DNA from: WHSW01 sp963846165
GTDB lineage: Bacteria > Actinomycetota > Thermoleophilia > Solirubrobacterales > 70-9
NCBI GenBank assembly: GCA_963846165.1
Contig: CAWJUU010000005.1
Span: 372,001 to 436,000, forward strand
DNA: 64,000 nt
Direction: 5' to 3'
Part shown: piece after piece, positions 8,953-17,273 of the stretch
Position numbering within the stretch: position 1 is the first letter of the stretch
Layout of the letters: every line of letters starts with the position of its first letter
Notes under the pieces: generated by a model
The model's input: the letters and a program-made list of their open reading frames with translations, nothing else
Told to the model about the DNA's origin: nothing
Database searches by the model: none
Position numbers and translations under genes: made by a program

Positions 8953-8987
8953 GGAACAACACCAGGAGCACGAGGCCGGGGAGCCCC

Positions 8988-9122
8988 CTAGGCGCGGAGC
9001 TCGTTGAACCCACGCATCGCGACCACCATGCCGACCATCAGCATCGAGACCAGCAGGATCAGGCCGACGTACTCGACCGTGCCCTGACCGCGTTCGTCGG
9101 CGATTCGGCGCCGGAGGTCAGT
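8988..9122 (-). CDS. Flp-like prepilin, second copy, 5' end altered
   Basis: The C-terminal 44 codons read TDLRRRIADERGQGTVEYVG and continue through the same hydrophobic helix as the copy at 6528-6710, ending FNELRA. No good start codon with a ribosome site precedes this segment; the frame simply runs on upstream through DNA that, on the other strand, encodes a remnant of another gene. The N-terminal leader seems to have been replaced, so this copy may be a fragment or may start further upstream at an unrecognised codon. Confidence 0.5.
   Translation of the reverse strand, partial: TDLRRRIADERGQGTVEYVGLILLVSMLMVGMVVAMRGFNELRA
9009..9103 (-). repeat. prepilin-core DNA repeat, copy 2
   Basis: This is the partner of the repeat at 6549-6643, in the same orientation, about 97 percent identical over roughly 95 bases. 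Identity drops abruptly at the junction with the leader-coding region. Confidence 0.85.
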
Positions 9123-9129
9123 CGCGGCG

Positions 9130-9315
9130 ATGGTGACGTCGGCGCTGTTGCTGGTCTGGTTCCTGGACCACCCCTTCGCGGAAGAGAGCGGAAGCATCAA
9201 GCCGACCGAGCTGGAGCACACGCTCGAGGCCATTGTGGAGGAGGAAGAAGACCAAGCCGTCGAGGTCACTCCTCCCTGCACCCTGGCGGGCGATCCGCAG
9301 TTGCCGCTGTCTTAG
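9130..9315 (+). pseudogene. possible C-terminal remnant of a DUF4239 (bestrophin-like) membrane protein
   Basis: The frame reads MVTSALLLVWFLDHPFAEES and then GSIKPTELEHTLEAIVEEEE. A last transmembrane helix, the DHPF motif, GS-I-x-P and a TLE helix look like the end of DUF4239 membrane proteins, from memory of the family. The upstream 200 or so residues are absent: the frame before it has no membrane segments and the prepilin copy lies there on the other strand. I treat it as a 3' remnant. It could instead be a genuine 61-residue membrane protein. Confidence 0.4.
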
Positions 9316-9481
9316 AACGCGGCGAGGCATCGGCAGGCACGAGATACCTCTCCCCTCCCCGGCACCCCTTTCCCCCTTCCTCGCTTTCGGCGAACAAACC
9401 GCCACCGCGGTTTCTCCGCGCTCGGAGCGACGCGCTGCAGGCGGGGCGTTCAAAGTCGGTCCCACGCGCTACCGTCCCGCA

Positions 9482-10084
9482 GTGCTGTTCAAGCAGCGCT
9501 TCTGGGCCGGTATCGCGGACGGGTCGGTCACCCTTGCCTATCGCCGGTGGAAGCGCGCGGCGGCCCGCGTCGGCGCTCGCCACCGCACTCCCGCCGGGGT
9601 GATTGAGATCGTCGAGGTCAGCGTCGTCAACGAGGCCGAGATCGGCGCCGAGGACGCTCGCCGGGCCGGCTTTGCGAACCGCGCAGAAGTGCTGGCATCG
9701 CTTACTCGCCGCGAAGGCGAGATCTACAGGATCGAGTTCCGCTACATCGGTAAGGATCCCCGCGAGGGGCTACGCGAGCGCGACCGACTCACCAGGGCGG
9801 AGATGAGCAAGGTAACGACGCGCCTGCGGCGTCTCGACTGCGCCAGCGGCTCGGGCTCGTGGACGCTGGCCGTGCTCGAGCTGATCGAGCAACACCCCGG
9901 CGAGCCCGCGGCCGACCTCGCCGCGGAGCTCGGCCGGGAGCGGCTGCCGTTGAAGCGCGACGTTCGCAAGCTCAAGGAGCTCGGCCTGACCGAAAGTCTC
10001 ACGGTCGGCTACCGGCTTTCGCCCCGCGGTAGAGCGGTGCTCGCCGCCCTGCGTCCGGGCCCGAGGGCTTCTCACCGCGTGTGA
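9482..10084 (+). CDS. ASCH-domain protein with C-terminal winged helix
   Basis: The GTG start gives VLFKQRFWAGIADGSVTLAY, the conserved beginning of a family of ASCH (PUA-like, RNA-binding fold) proteins; RRWKRAAARVG and RTPAGVIEIVEVSVVN continue the fold. After a linker, residues about 120-195 form a winged-helix-like segment (WTLAVLELIEQHPGEPAADL, LKRDVRKLKELGLTESL, YRLSPRGRAVL). The 200-residue two-domain layout is that of an actinobacterial family I recognise. The role is not established; RNA or DNA binding is likely. No operon partner is evident. Confidence 0.75.
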   Translation: MLFKQRFWAGIADGSVTLAYRRWKRAAARVGARHRTPAGVIEIVEVSVVNEAEIGAEDARRAGFANRAEVLASLTRREGEIYRIEFRYIGKDPREGLRERDRLTRAEMSKVTTRLRRLDCASGSGSWTLAVLELIEQHPGEPAADLAAELGRERLPLKRDVRKLKELGLTESLTVGYRLSPRGRAVLAALRPGPRASHRV

Positions 10085-10097
10085 ATGCGAGAGCGAA

Positions 10098-10130
10098 GTA
10101 GCACCCCTAAGCGCGGGACTCGTTTGAGCC
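10098..10130 (+). repeat. interspersed ~30-base element, copy C
   Basis: The sequence AGTAGCACCCCTAAGCGCGG and its continuation to 10130 resembles the DNA at the 3' ends of both prepilin genes (6519-6550 and 8979-9010) and a fourth site at 12109-12140. Read on the minus strand the end would be GSNESRA-stop, close to the prepilin tails FNELRA and FNKRSA. It may be a decayed prepilin end or a small dispersed repeat. Confidence 0.4.
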
Positions 10131-10162
10131 CGACGAGCGCTGCGGGCGCGGCCGCGCGCGGC

Positions 10163-10661
10163 TCAGCCGGGCAGGTCCTCGGGCCGCTTCTCGGCGAGCC
10201 TGCCCTCGAGCATCCCGGTCGCCTGCCCAACCTCGATCAGATAGCCGTCGGGGTCGCGCATGTAGCAGCGCACCTCGGCCACGCGGTCGATCGGCTCGGT
10301 GACGAACTCCGCTCCCCTAGCCTTCCAGTCGCGGTAGCTGGCCGCGATGTCGGCGACCCTGAGGTTGAGGAAGCTCGAGACCTCGTTCGAGGGCTCGTAG
10401 GGAACGACCGAGATGTCCGGCTTATCGGGCGTCGGCCCTCCGCCGAAGTTCATGATGATCCAGCTGTTGGCGAGCTTGACGATGCAGGGGTTTTCCTCGA
10501 TCACGATCTGACCGCCGAGGACGTCCGCATAGAACGCCCTTGAGCGAGCGACGTCCCGCACGATCATGAAATGGGTGAGCAGGATGCCTATGGGTGAGCA
10601 GGATGCCTTCGGTGGGTGCGGGAATGCTCTCGAAGTCGATCCGAGGTCGTTGATCGGCCAT
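10163..10661 (-). pseudogene. VOC (glyoxalase/bleomycin resistance) protein, disrupted by a 19-bp tandem duplication
   Basis: The ATG at 10661 begins MADQRPRIDFESIPAPTEGI and leads into LLTH; the rest continues in another frame as MIVRDVARSRAFYADVLGGQ, VSSFLNLRVADIAASYRDWK and RCYMRDPDGYLIEVGQ, a complete VOC fold. The break is an exact 19-base tandem duplication (10571-10589 and 10590-10608); removing one unit restores a single frame of about 159 residues. Translation could still begin at the ATG at 10567 and give a 134-residue VOC protein lacking only the N-terminal strand. VOC proteins are metal-dependent small-molecule enzymes or binders. Confidence 0.75.
10571..10608. repeat. 19-bp perfect tandem duplication
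   Basis: The unit ATGGGTGAGCAGGATGCCT occurs twice in direct succession inside the VOC gene and shifts its frame by one base. Confidence 0.95.
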
Positions 10662-10733
10662 CTCCGCGTTTCTCTTTCTGTGATACCTGAGGGAAGCTGG
10701 ACGCACCAACAATGACGGGTTACCGTTGCCCCC

Positions 10734-11129
10734 GTGGAACCGAACGTCGCGACGGCGAGGCGGATCTACGAAGCGCGTAATCGCGGTGACGTCGACGCGA
10801 TGCTGGCCGAGTGCGACCCCGCCGTGGTCTGGCACCCGCACCTTTCCGCGGTCGGCGGCGAGCCGGTTCGGGGCCACGACGCGATCCGGGATTACATCGC
10901 CTCGCTGGACGAGGAGTGGGAGTACCTGCGCCACGAAGCCGAGCGGTTCCTCGACGCCGGCGATCGGGTGGTCGCCTTCCTCACAACCCACGCGCGCGGA
11001 AGGCGCAGCGGCATCGAGCTGGAGATTCCCGTCGCTCACGTGCTCACGTTCGAGCGCGGCCGCTGCGTGGAGAGCGTCACCTACACGGACCGCGGTGAGG
11101 GCCTCGCCGCGGCCGGCCTGACCGGCTAG
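10734..11129 (+). CDS. SnoaL/NTF2-like domain protein
   Basis: From a GTG start this 131-residue protein reads VEPNVATARRIYEARNRGDV, then ECDPAVVWHPHLSAVGGEP, RGHDAIRDYIASLDEEW and AHVLTFERGRCVESVTY: a typical SnoaL-like fold. The role is an unspecified small-molecule isomerase or binder. It is divergent from the VOC gene (72 bases between starts) and convergent with the LLM oxidoreductase four bases downstream. Confidence 0.8.
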   Translation: MEPNVATARRIYEARNRGDVDAMLAECDPAVVWHPHLSAVGGEPVRGHDAIRDYIASLDEEWEYLRHEAERFLDAGDRVVAFLTTHARGRRSGIELEIPVAHVLTFERGRCVESVTYTDRGEGLAAAGLTG

Positions 11130-11133
11130 GCGC

Positions 11134-12066
11134 TCAACCGCTCGACAAGGGGGCGACGTCGCGTGCGACCAGCTCGATCTGCCGTCGCTCGTCTCCCAGC
11201 GGCCACAGGTAGACGCGATGGCACCCCGCAGCTGCGTAGCGCGAGAGAAGCTGCGCGCAGTGCTCAGCGGGTCCGACGCAGACCTGATCCCGCAGCTCGT
11301 CGCGATCTCGATTCAGCCGCGGCGCTAGCACCTCGGCAAGTACCCGCTCACCCTCCGCTCGATCCTCGGCCACCCAGGTCCACATGCTGGCGAGGGCGTT
11401 CGGAAAACCCTTCGCGTCGCGGCCGTGGTCAACGAGCGCGCCCCCCAGCAGCTTGCAGGCCTCGGAGAAGCGCTCCGGAGTCGTGTTGTACGCGGAGGCA
11501 AGCCAGCCATCTCCCGCTCTCGCGACTCGGCGCAGCCCTGCCTTCGATCCCCAGCTTGCGATCCAAAGGGGTAGCCCAGGCACCTGACTCGGAGCCGGCG
11601 CGAGCTCGACATCGGAAGGCACCGGGTAGTAGTGGGCATCCGGGCGTTGACCTCCGTTGAGGAGGGCCCGCAGCGTTGTGATCGCCTCGTCGAACCGCTT
11701 CCAGCGCTCGTCGAAGGGAACGCCGAGGGCCTCGTAGTCGCGGTTTGACGAGCCTGGTCCGAGGGCGGCGATCAGCCGACCTTCGGAAAGCACGTCCAAC
11801 GCCGCCAGCGTCTTGGCCAGCGGGACCGGGCCCCGTAGCACCGCGAGCGAGGCGGTCGTTGCAAGCGTCAAGTCGCCGCTGCGCTCGATTACGCTCGCCA
11901 GCGCCGTCGGCCCGTCGAGCCACGGCGTCGAGAAGATGAAGTGATCGTTGGCCGAAACCGCCGCGAAGCCGCAGTCCCGGGCCGCATCAACGGCTTCCTC
12001 GAGTCGTTTGAGCGAGAGGGTCTCGCCTGCGAACTGCATCAGCGGCAGGTGCACACCGAGGTCCAT
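11134..12066 (-). CDS. LLM-class (bacterial luciferase-like) F420- or flavin-dependent oxidoreductase
   Basis: This 310-residue TIM-barrel protein has the luciferase-like pattern MDLGVHLPLMQFAGETLSLK, CGFAAVSANDHF, LAKTLAALDVLSEGRLIAAL, LPLWIASWGSKAGLRRVARA and GDGWLAS. In actinobacteria this class usually uses coenzyme F420, although FMN members exist, and it acts on small organic substrates. The gene is intact and alone, divergent from the DsbA-like gene at 12157 across 90 bases that contain copy D of the short dispersed element. Confidence 0.85.
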   Translation of the reverse strand: MDLGVHLPLMQFAGETLSLKRLEEAVDAARDCGFAAVSANDHFIFSTPWLDGPTALASVIERSGDLTLATTASLAVLRGPVPLAKTLAALDVLSEGRLIAALGPGSSNRDYEALGVPFDERWKRFDEAITTLRALLNGGQRPDAHYYPVPSDVELAPAPSQVPGLPLWIASWGSKAGLRRVARAGDGWLASAYNTTPERFSEACKLLGGALVDHGRDAKGFPNALASMWTWVAEDRAEGERVLAEVLAPRLNRDRDELRDQVCVGPAEHCAQLLSRYAAAGCHRVYLWPLGDERRQIELVARDVAPLSSG

Positions 12067-12108
12067 CGGCCGATCGTCTCAGACTCTCAATGACGCCGTG
12101 TCCCGCGG

Positions 12109-12140
12109 GGTAACGCCCCTGAGCGGGGAGCTCGTCGACC
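12109..12140 (+). repeat. interspersed ~30-base element, copy D
   Basis: GGTAACGCCCCTGAGCGGGG followed by AGCTCGTCGACC aligns with the three other copies in this 6 kb. It lies in the divergent intergenic region just before TATAGGGT and the GTG of the next gene, so it could be regulatory. Confidence 0.4.
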
Positions 12141-12156
12141 TATAGGGTCGCCTGTC

Positions 12157-12742
12157 GTGTCGACTCCCGCGGTCTTCTACTACGACTTCAACTCGCCCTA
12201 CGCCTACCTGGCAGCCACGCATCGACGGCTTGATCCCGGACGCCGAGTGGAGGCCGATCGCGTTTGCGATTCTGCTTGGTCAACTCGGGAGGCTGGAGTC
12301 AAGCTCGAGGACCTCGACCCGGCGCCGATCGCGGCCGAGGTCGCCGGGCGGGCTGCCGAGCGGGGCCTGCCGCCGTTTGCTCCTCCGAAGGCCTGGCCAG
12401 TCGAGACGTGGTCGCTCGCGCCGCTGCGGGCGGCGCTATTTGCCGACGAGCGCGGGCGGTTGCGCGAGTTCTCGGCCGCCGCCTATCGGACGTCCTTCGT
12501 CGAGAGCCGCTCGCTCGCCGAACTCGACAACATCCTCCGAGCCGCCCGCGATGCGGGGCTCGACCCCGACGCGGTCAAGGAGGCGATCGCGCGGCCAGAT
12601 CGAGCAAGGAACGGCTCAAGGGCCACACAGCGGAGGCGCTCGCGCGCGGCGTCACGGGCATCCCGACCGTCGCGATCGGCAACGAGCTGTTCTCTGGGGT
12701 GACGACCGCCTCGAGGAAGCTGCGGCTGCCGCCGGCCGCTAA
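12157..12742 (+). pseudogene. DsbA-family / 2-hydroxychromene-2-carboxylate isomerase-like protein, frameshifted
   Basis: The GTG-initiated frame begins MSTPAVFYYDFNSPYAYLAA, the thioredoxin-fold start of HCCA isomerase-type DsbA proteins. It then needs frame changes near 12220 (to IPDAEWRPIAFAILLGQLGR), 12300 (back, LEDLDPAPIAAEVAGRAAER), 12597 (to ERLKGHTAEALARGVTGIPT) and 12690 (to WGDDRLEEAAAAAGR, stop 12742). All segments are collinear with one protein of about 195 residues. Glutathione-dependent isomerase or disulfide exchange activity is typical; with four breaks this copy is unlikely to work unless the indels are sequence errors. Confidence 0.7.
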
Positions 12743-12780
12743 CGGCGCGGCGTTCGCCATTGCCCGATCGCCTCTCTCGC

Positions 12781-13479
12781 TCAGTCGCTCGACGCCGCCT
12801 CGTAGACGATCCGCATGACCTCGTCGAACTCGGCGCTGAAGGGTCGAGCTCGGTGGACCGTCCACCTGGACCACGTATAGCTGCGGGCCGATCACGAACT
12901 CGGCGTGATGGGCCTCGACCCCGCCCGTCCCCCGGGGGCAGCTCTCCCTTGACAGGTACGTGATGAACCGCCGCGGAATCCGGGATCTCATCGAGCTCGT
13001 ACTCGCGCGGCGCTACTACACAGGCTTCAAGGCACGGCTGCTTTGATATCCTCCTCGTGGAGAGCCTCACGGGCCTCGAGAGCACCCTCTTCGGAGTCGA
13101 ACTGGGCGGCATGATCCGCACGTGGGTGTGGCCCGAATCCGCGAGTACGAGTGCCCACGGCAGGCTGGAAACCGGCATCCTCGATCGCGCCGCCAACTCG
13201 CTTGGCCTCGTGGCATCCGGAATAACGAGACCCTGGACCGAGGAGGTCCGTTGCGTTGTCCCAATCGGTCTCGCGCTGCAGCCTCAGACCAAGCTCGTCG
13301 GCGGCCGGCAGGTGGCTCCTCAGTTCGGAGAGCGAGACGTCGCCGTCTCCGTCTCCGTCATCGTCGTTCCCGCCACACCCGGCGCCGATGAACGCGGCGA
13401 AGAAGGCGGAGGCCGGCCAGGAGGATGCCCCCACTGGCCACCGCCTGAGTGATGGAGGAGATGATGGAGTCGTCGACAT
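12781..13479 (-). pseudogene. secreted lipoprotein of unknown function, frameshifted
   Basis: The N-terminal part carries a lipobox-like FFAAFIGAGCGG followed by an acidic Asp/Gly linker, then LSELRSHLPAADELGLRLQR and AAQFDSEEGALEAREALHEE. At an AAA run near 13042 one extra base gives a premature stop; the other frame continues KQPCLEACVVAPREYELDEI, then AEFVIGPQLYVVQVDGP and FSAEFDEVMRIVYEAASSD, stop at 12781-12783. Further shifts lie near 13455, 13210, 12935 and 12840. The restored protein of about 230 residues matches a family of exported hypotheticals I associate with Thermoleophilia. Its role is unknown. Confidence 0.6.
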
Positions 13480-13539
13480 CCGGTGCTCTTTCTCACCCTA
13501 CCTCACCACTGACGCCCAGATGGACGATGGGCAGGCCCG

Positions 13540-14332
13540 ATAACCGACGCGAATGTTCCGACTGCTCGCGGCGAGATGCCCGCCTATCTGGCCATGCCGG
13601 CGGGCGACGGCCCATGGCCGGGAGTCGTTGTGATCCACGATGCGCTGGGCATGAGCCGCGACGTGCGAAACCAAGCCGACTGGTTGGCCGGGGAGGGATA
13701 CCTCGCGGTGGCGCCGGACCTCTATCACTGGGGTCGACGCATCACGTGCATGTCTCGTTTATGCGCGAGATCAGAGCCATGGACAGGCGAGCCCTGGGAG
13801 ACACTGCGACGCCGCGCGTGAAGTCTCAACCGCTCAGCGATCTCGACGCCGCGCGCGCCTGGTTGGCCGGAAGGGATGACTGCACGGGCAAGATCGGCGT
13901 GATCGGCTTCTGCCAGGGCGGCGGCTTCGCGCTCATGCTCGACCCGGGCACGGATTCTCGGCGGCAAGCGTCAACTACGGCGGGCTCACGAAGGAGAGTG
14001 AAAGCTTCCTGCCTGAGGCCTGCCCTATGGTCGCCAGCTACGGCGGTCGGGATCGGTGGCCGGGGGTGCGCGAGACGTTTGATCGCCTCGAGCCCGCGCT
14101 GGAGGCGGCGGGCATCGACCACGACCTCAAGCTCTACCCCGAGGCTGGCCATGGCTTCCTCAACGACCATGACCCCGCGGAGCTGCCGCTCTGGGTCAGG
14201 GCGGTCGCGAAGCTGACGGCAGCCGAGTACCACGAACCTTCGGCCCGTGATGCTCGCCGCCGGATCGTCGCGTTCTTCGACACCCACCTCAACGTAAAGG
14301 GGGCGTCGCAGCCCGGGGGCGATAGGTTGTGA
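13540..14332 (+). pseudogene. dienelactone hydrolase family protein, frameshifted
   Basis: Segments in three frames give a DLH-type alpha/beta hydrolase of about 260 residues: MPAYLAMPAGDGPWPGVVVI with HDALGMSRDVRNQADWLAGE, then DDCTGKIGVIGFCQGGGFAL (nucleophile Cys in GFCQGG, as in dienelactone hydrolase), then MVASYGGRDRWPGV and LYPEAGHGFLNDHDPAEL (catalytic His). Breaks lie near 13730 and between 13945 and 14025. The usual start appears lost (ATA at 13540 where a start is expected), though an in-frame ATG at 13576 exists. Family members hydrolyse lactones in ring-cleavage pathways. Confidence 0.7.
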
Positions 14333-14336
14333 ACTC

Positions 14337-14777
14337 GTGCAGAGTCGCCGTGAGACGAAGCGAAGTATTGCCAGCGGGACGGCGAAGTACGTGTTCAATC
14401 CCGTCGTCCGCGGGCTGTTTCGCCTCGGGCTTCCGGCCCCGGGGACTGCGATCCTGGAGACGACCGGCCGCAAGTCCGGGCGGCCGAGACGCAACCCGTT
14501 ACCAACGGCCTCGACGGCAGCGTCTTCTGATCGTCGCCGAGCATGGTCGCCGGGCGAGCTACGTCAGGAACATCGAGGCGAACCCCCATGTTCGGGTTCG
14601 CACCGGCCGACGATGGCTCCACGGCACCGCCCGACTGGTCGCCGACGATGATCCACGAGAACGACTGCGCTACATCGCCTCGAGGCGGCCGATCGCGAGA
14701 CTGCATCGGCGACCGTACGCCTCATGCAGACGGAACTACTGACGATCCGGATTGACCTGAACGGCGAGGAGGGGTAG
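14337..14777 (+). pseudogene. deazaflavin-dependent nitroreductase-family protein, frameshifted
   Basis: GTG start, MQSRRETKRSIASGTAKYVF, then FRLGLPAPGTAILETTGRKS and GRPRRNP, the signature N-terminus of F420-dependent Ddn-like proteins (split beta-barrel). After a shift near 14505 it continues IVAEHGRRASYVRNIEANPH and VRVRTGRRWLHGTARLVADD; a second shift near 14700 leads to VRLMQTELLTIRIDLNGEEG, stop TAG 14775-14777. The total is about 146 residues, the usual family length. It begins five bases after the hydrolase frame ends, so the two were probably cotranscribed. Confidence 0.7.
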
Positions 14778-14823
14778 CCCCGAATCGCGCCTGCACGTCG
14801 CGCGATAACCACGCAGAAGATGC

Positions 14824-14856
14824 CCGAAGCCCTGAAGGAACCCTTCAGGGCTTCGG
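14824..14856. terminator. bidirectional hairpin terminator between convergent genes
   Basis: A perfect 15-bp inverted repeat (arms CCGAAGCCCTGAAGG at 14824-14838 and CCTTCAGGGCTTCGG at 14842-14856) with a 3-base loop lies between the Ddn-like gene (+) and the alpha/beta hydrolase (-). Its right arm is also the last codons of the hydrolase (PKP end). There is no U-tract, so strength is inferred from the stem alone. Confidence 0.7.
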
Positions 14857-15621
14857 CTTGATGGGTTCTAGCGCGCGCCTATGCAGCCGTGCCGACGTCG
14901 CGCGCGCCGCTGCGATAACCAGCTTCGCCGCGACTTCGGGCTGCGACACCATCGAGGCGTGCGACGCCGGGGCCTCCTCGATCGTCGACTCTGCGCGCTC
15001 CGCCATGAAGCGCTGCGTCTCCGGAGGGATCGCCTTGTCCTCGGTGCCCAGCAGATACCACGACGGGACCGACTTCCACGCCGGTGGTCCCGACTCCGCG
15101 CCGAGTGCTGCGGCGCTCCACGGGCGCAGGGCGGCCGCCATCACGCGCGCCGTGTCGTCGTCAACGTCGCCGGCGAAGACCTCGGGAAACGCGTCCTGGT
15201 CGAGATAGAGATCCACGCCTTCAGTGCCGTCGGGGTTCGTAAACGGCACTTCCCGCAGCGCGGTCGGAACCAGGCTGCCCTCGTTTAGCTCCAGGAGCTG
15301 CCCGATGCTCTCTCCTTCGTCCAAAGCCCACCCGTTGAGGTACACGAGCCCAACGACCTGGTCGTTGCCGGCCGCGGCATTGGTGATCACCGCGCCGCCG
15401 TAGGAGTGACCGACGAGCACGATCGGACCCTCGATCGTCTTCAGCAGGTCAGCGAGGTACTGCGCGTCGCCTTGTAGCCCTCGCAGCGGGTTCGCAAAAC
15501 CGATTGCGCGGTAGCCCTGGTCGTGCAGGATGCGGATGACGCCATCGAATCCAGTGGCATCTCCCCAGGCGCCGTGGACGAGGACGACCGTCGGCTGGGA
15601 GCCGTTGCCGGTGCTGTCCAT
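14845..15621 (-). CDS. alpha/beta-fold hydrolase (EstC/salicylate-esterase-like)
   Basis: This intact 258-residue protein reads QPTVVLVHGAWGDATGF, with nucleophile elbow GHSYGGAVITNAAAG, VYLNGWALDEGES, acid region YLLGTEDKAIPPE and catalytic His in APASHASMVSQPE. This is the plant MES/HNL-like subgroup common in actinobacteria, acting on small esters. AAGGAGG lies directly upstream of the ATG, one of the strongest ribosome sites in the window. It is convergent with the Ddn-like gene across the 15-bp palindrome. Confidence 0.85.
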   Translation of the reverse strand: MDSTGNGSQPTVVLVHGAWGDATGFDGVIRILHDQGYRAIGFANPLRGLQGDAQYLADLLKTIEGPIVLVGHSYGGAVITNAAAGNDQVVGLVYLNGWALDEGESIGQLLELNEGSLVPTALREVPFTNPDGTEGVDLYLDQDAFPEVFAGDVDDDTARVMAAALRPWSAAALGAESGPPAWKSVPSWYLLGTEDKAIPPETQRFMAERAESTIEEAPASHASMVSQPEVAAKLVIAAARATSARLHRRALEPIKPKP

Positions 15622-15804
15622 GTTTCCTCCTTGATTGGTGATGGCCCGCCCGCGGCCAGCCTACACGCCACCTTGCCATTGCAAGGGCTGCTTTCCACGA
15701 ACACGGCGCATTCGGGCCGCCGGGTGGATGCTGGGATCGCGGAATGGCCAACGCGGAGGCCGAGTCGAATGGCGCAAACGAATTCACCGCCTCTGTGTCA
15801 TTAG

Positions 15805-17097
15805 TTGGACGCAGCGTTGCCTGCGGTACAGGCGGCCCGTGAACTGCTGGACGAAACCGCGTCCCGCATCGCCTGGATCGACCTCGACGAGGATCCAATC
15901 GGCGACTGCTGCGCGACGGGCCGATAGGTGAACGGCAGCTCCCCGTCGTCCTCTTCGCCAATGACGAAATGCTTGACGGCCCGTCGACCTACGTCGAGCC
16001 GTACCCGGGACAAGTGCGAGCTTCGGCGACCGCGGACTACATCGCCTCGGCGTCGTGGCTGACCGAGCTCGCCCGCGGGGCCGGCCTGCATTGCCAGCCC
16101 GAGCGCCAGGAATACGACGTTGCTGTGCTCGGAGCGGGGCCGGCCGGCCTCACCGCAGCGGTTTACGCCGCCTCGGAGGGCCTCGGCGTCCTCGTCGTCG
16201 AGCGGATGGCTCCCGGCGGCCAGGCCGGTACGAGCTCGAGAATCGAGAACTACCCCGGCTTCGCCGACGGGATCAGCGGCAGCGAGCTGGCAGAGAGCGC
16301 CTACCGACAGGCGCTTCGCTTCGGGGCCGAGTTCTTGATCGGCGTCAATCTCGTGGCGAGCCGGCCGGGTGATGACGGGCGCGATCGAGGTCGAGCTCAC
16401 CAACGGCGCCACAGTGAGGGCGCGGTCGGGATCATCGCCTCCGGGGTCCGCTATCGGCGCCTCGAAGCACCCGGAGTCGAGGAGCTCGTCGGCAACGGCG
16501 TCTACTACGGGGCGGCACCGGGCGAGGCCGAGGAATACCGCGACGCCCACGTGGCGGTCATCGGCGGTGCGAACTCGGCCGGCCAGGCGGCCCTTCACTT
16601 CGCCGGCTCAGCAGCGCGGGTAACGATGCTGATCCGCGGGGAGTCGATCTCCCGCGGGATGTCGCAGTATCTAGTCGAACGAGTCGAGTCACACGAGCGG
16701 ATCGACGTCCGCACGAACACCGACCTCGTTCGAGCTGGCGGCTCACCGCACCTATCCGAAATCGAGGTCTCGGGGCCGGACGGGCAAGGAGACGATCGGA
16801 CTCGATGGCCTCTTTCTCCTGATCGGTGGCGACCCGCTGATCGCCACGGTGGAGAACTGGCTCGACGTCGATGAGCGCGGCTTCCTGCTCACCGGTCCGG
16901 ACCTGCCCAAGGGCAGCGGCCCCGGGCAGTGGTCACTCGAACGCGAGCCGATGTTTCTCGAATCAAGCGTGCCCGGGGTCTTCGTGGCCGGCGACGTGCG
17001 CCACGGCTCGATCAAGCGCGTCGCCTCGGCGGTGGGCGAAGGGGCGATGGCCGTGACGCTGGTCCACAACTACCTGTCGTCGCTCACGGCGGGCTGA
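15805..17097 (+). pseudogene. thioredoxin-reductase-like FAD-dependent oxidoreductase, frameshifted
   Basis: The protein assembled from three frames has a short N-terminal domain (AVQAARELLDETASRIAWID, then VLFANDEMLDGPSTYVEPYP), an FAD Rossmann motif (AVLGAGPAGLTAAVYAASEG), GGQAGTSSRIENYPGF, and an NAD domain (VAVIGGANSAGQAALHFAGS). It ends FVAGDVRHGSIKRVASAVGE and VTLVHNYLSSL. The redox-active CxxC of true thioredoxin reductase is absent, as in the actinobacterial subgroup it resembles. Breaks lie near 15902, 16368, 16425 and 16783, each of one base. The N-terminus begins at a TTG and is shorter than in relatives. Confidence 0.7.
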
Positions 17098-17273
17098 TCG
17101 ATTCGAAGCGGCCCGCTTCCCATGCAGGCCCTGCGTTCCGTGGACATGGCGCTCTTCGCGTGGGATCGCCGCGATCCGCCGGCCCCAGCCCGATCGGTAT
17201 AGGGTCGGTCCTGGCTCCCTGGTAGACCACGGGACATCCCCGCGGGGGACGCGACCGCGCGGAGGAGGAAGAG

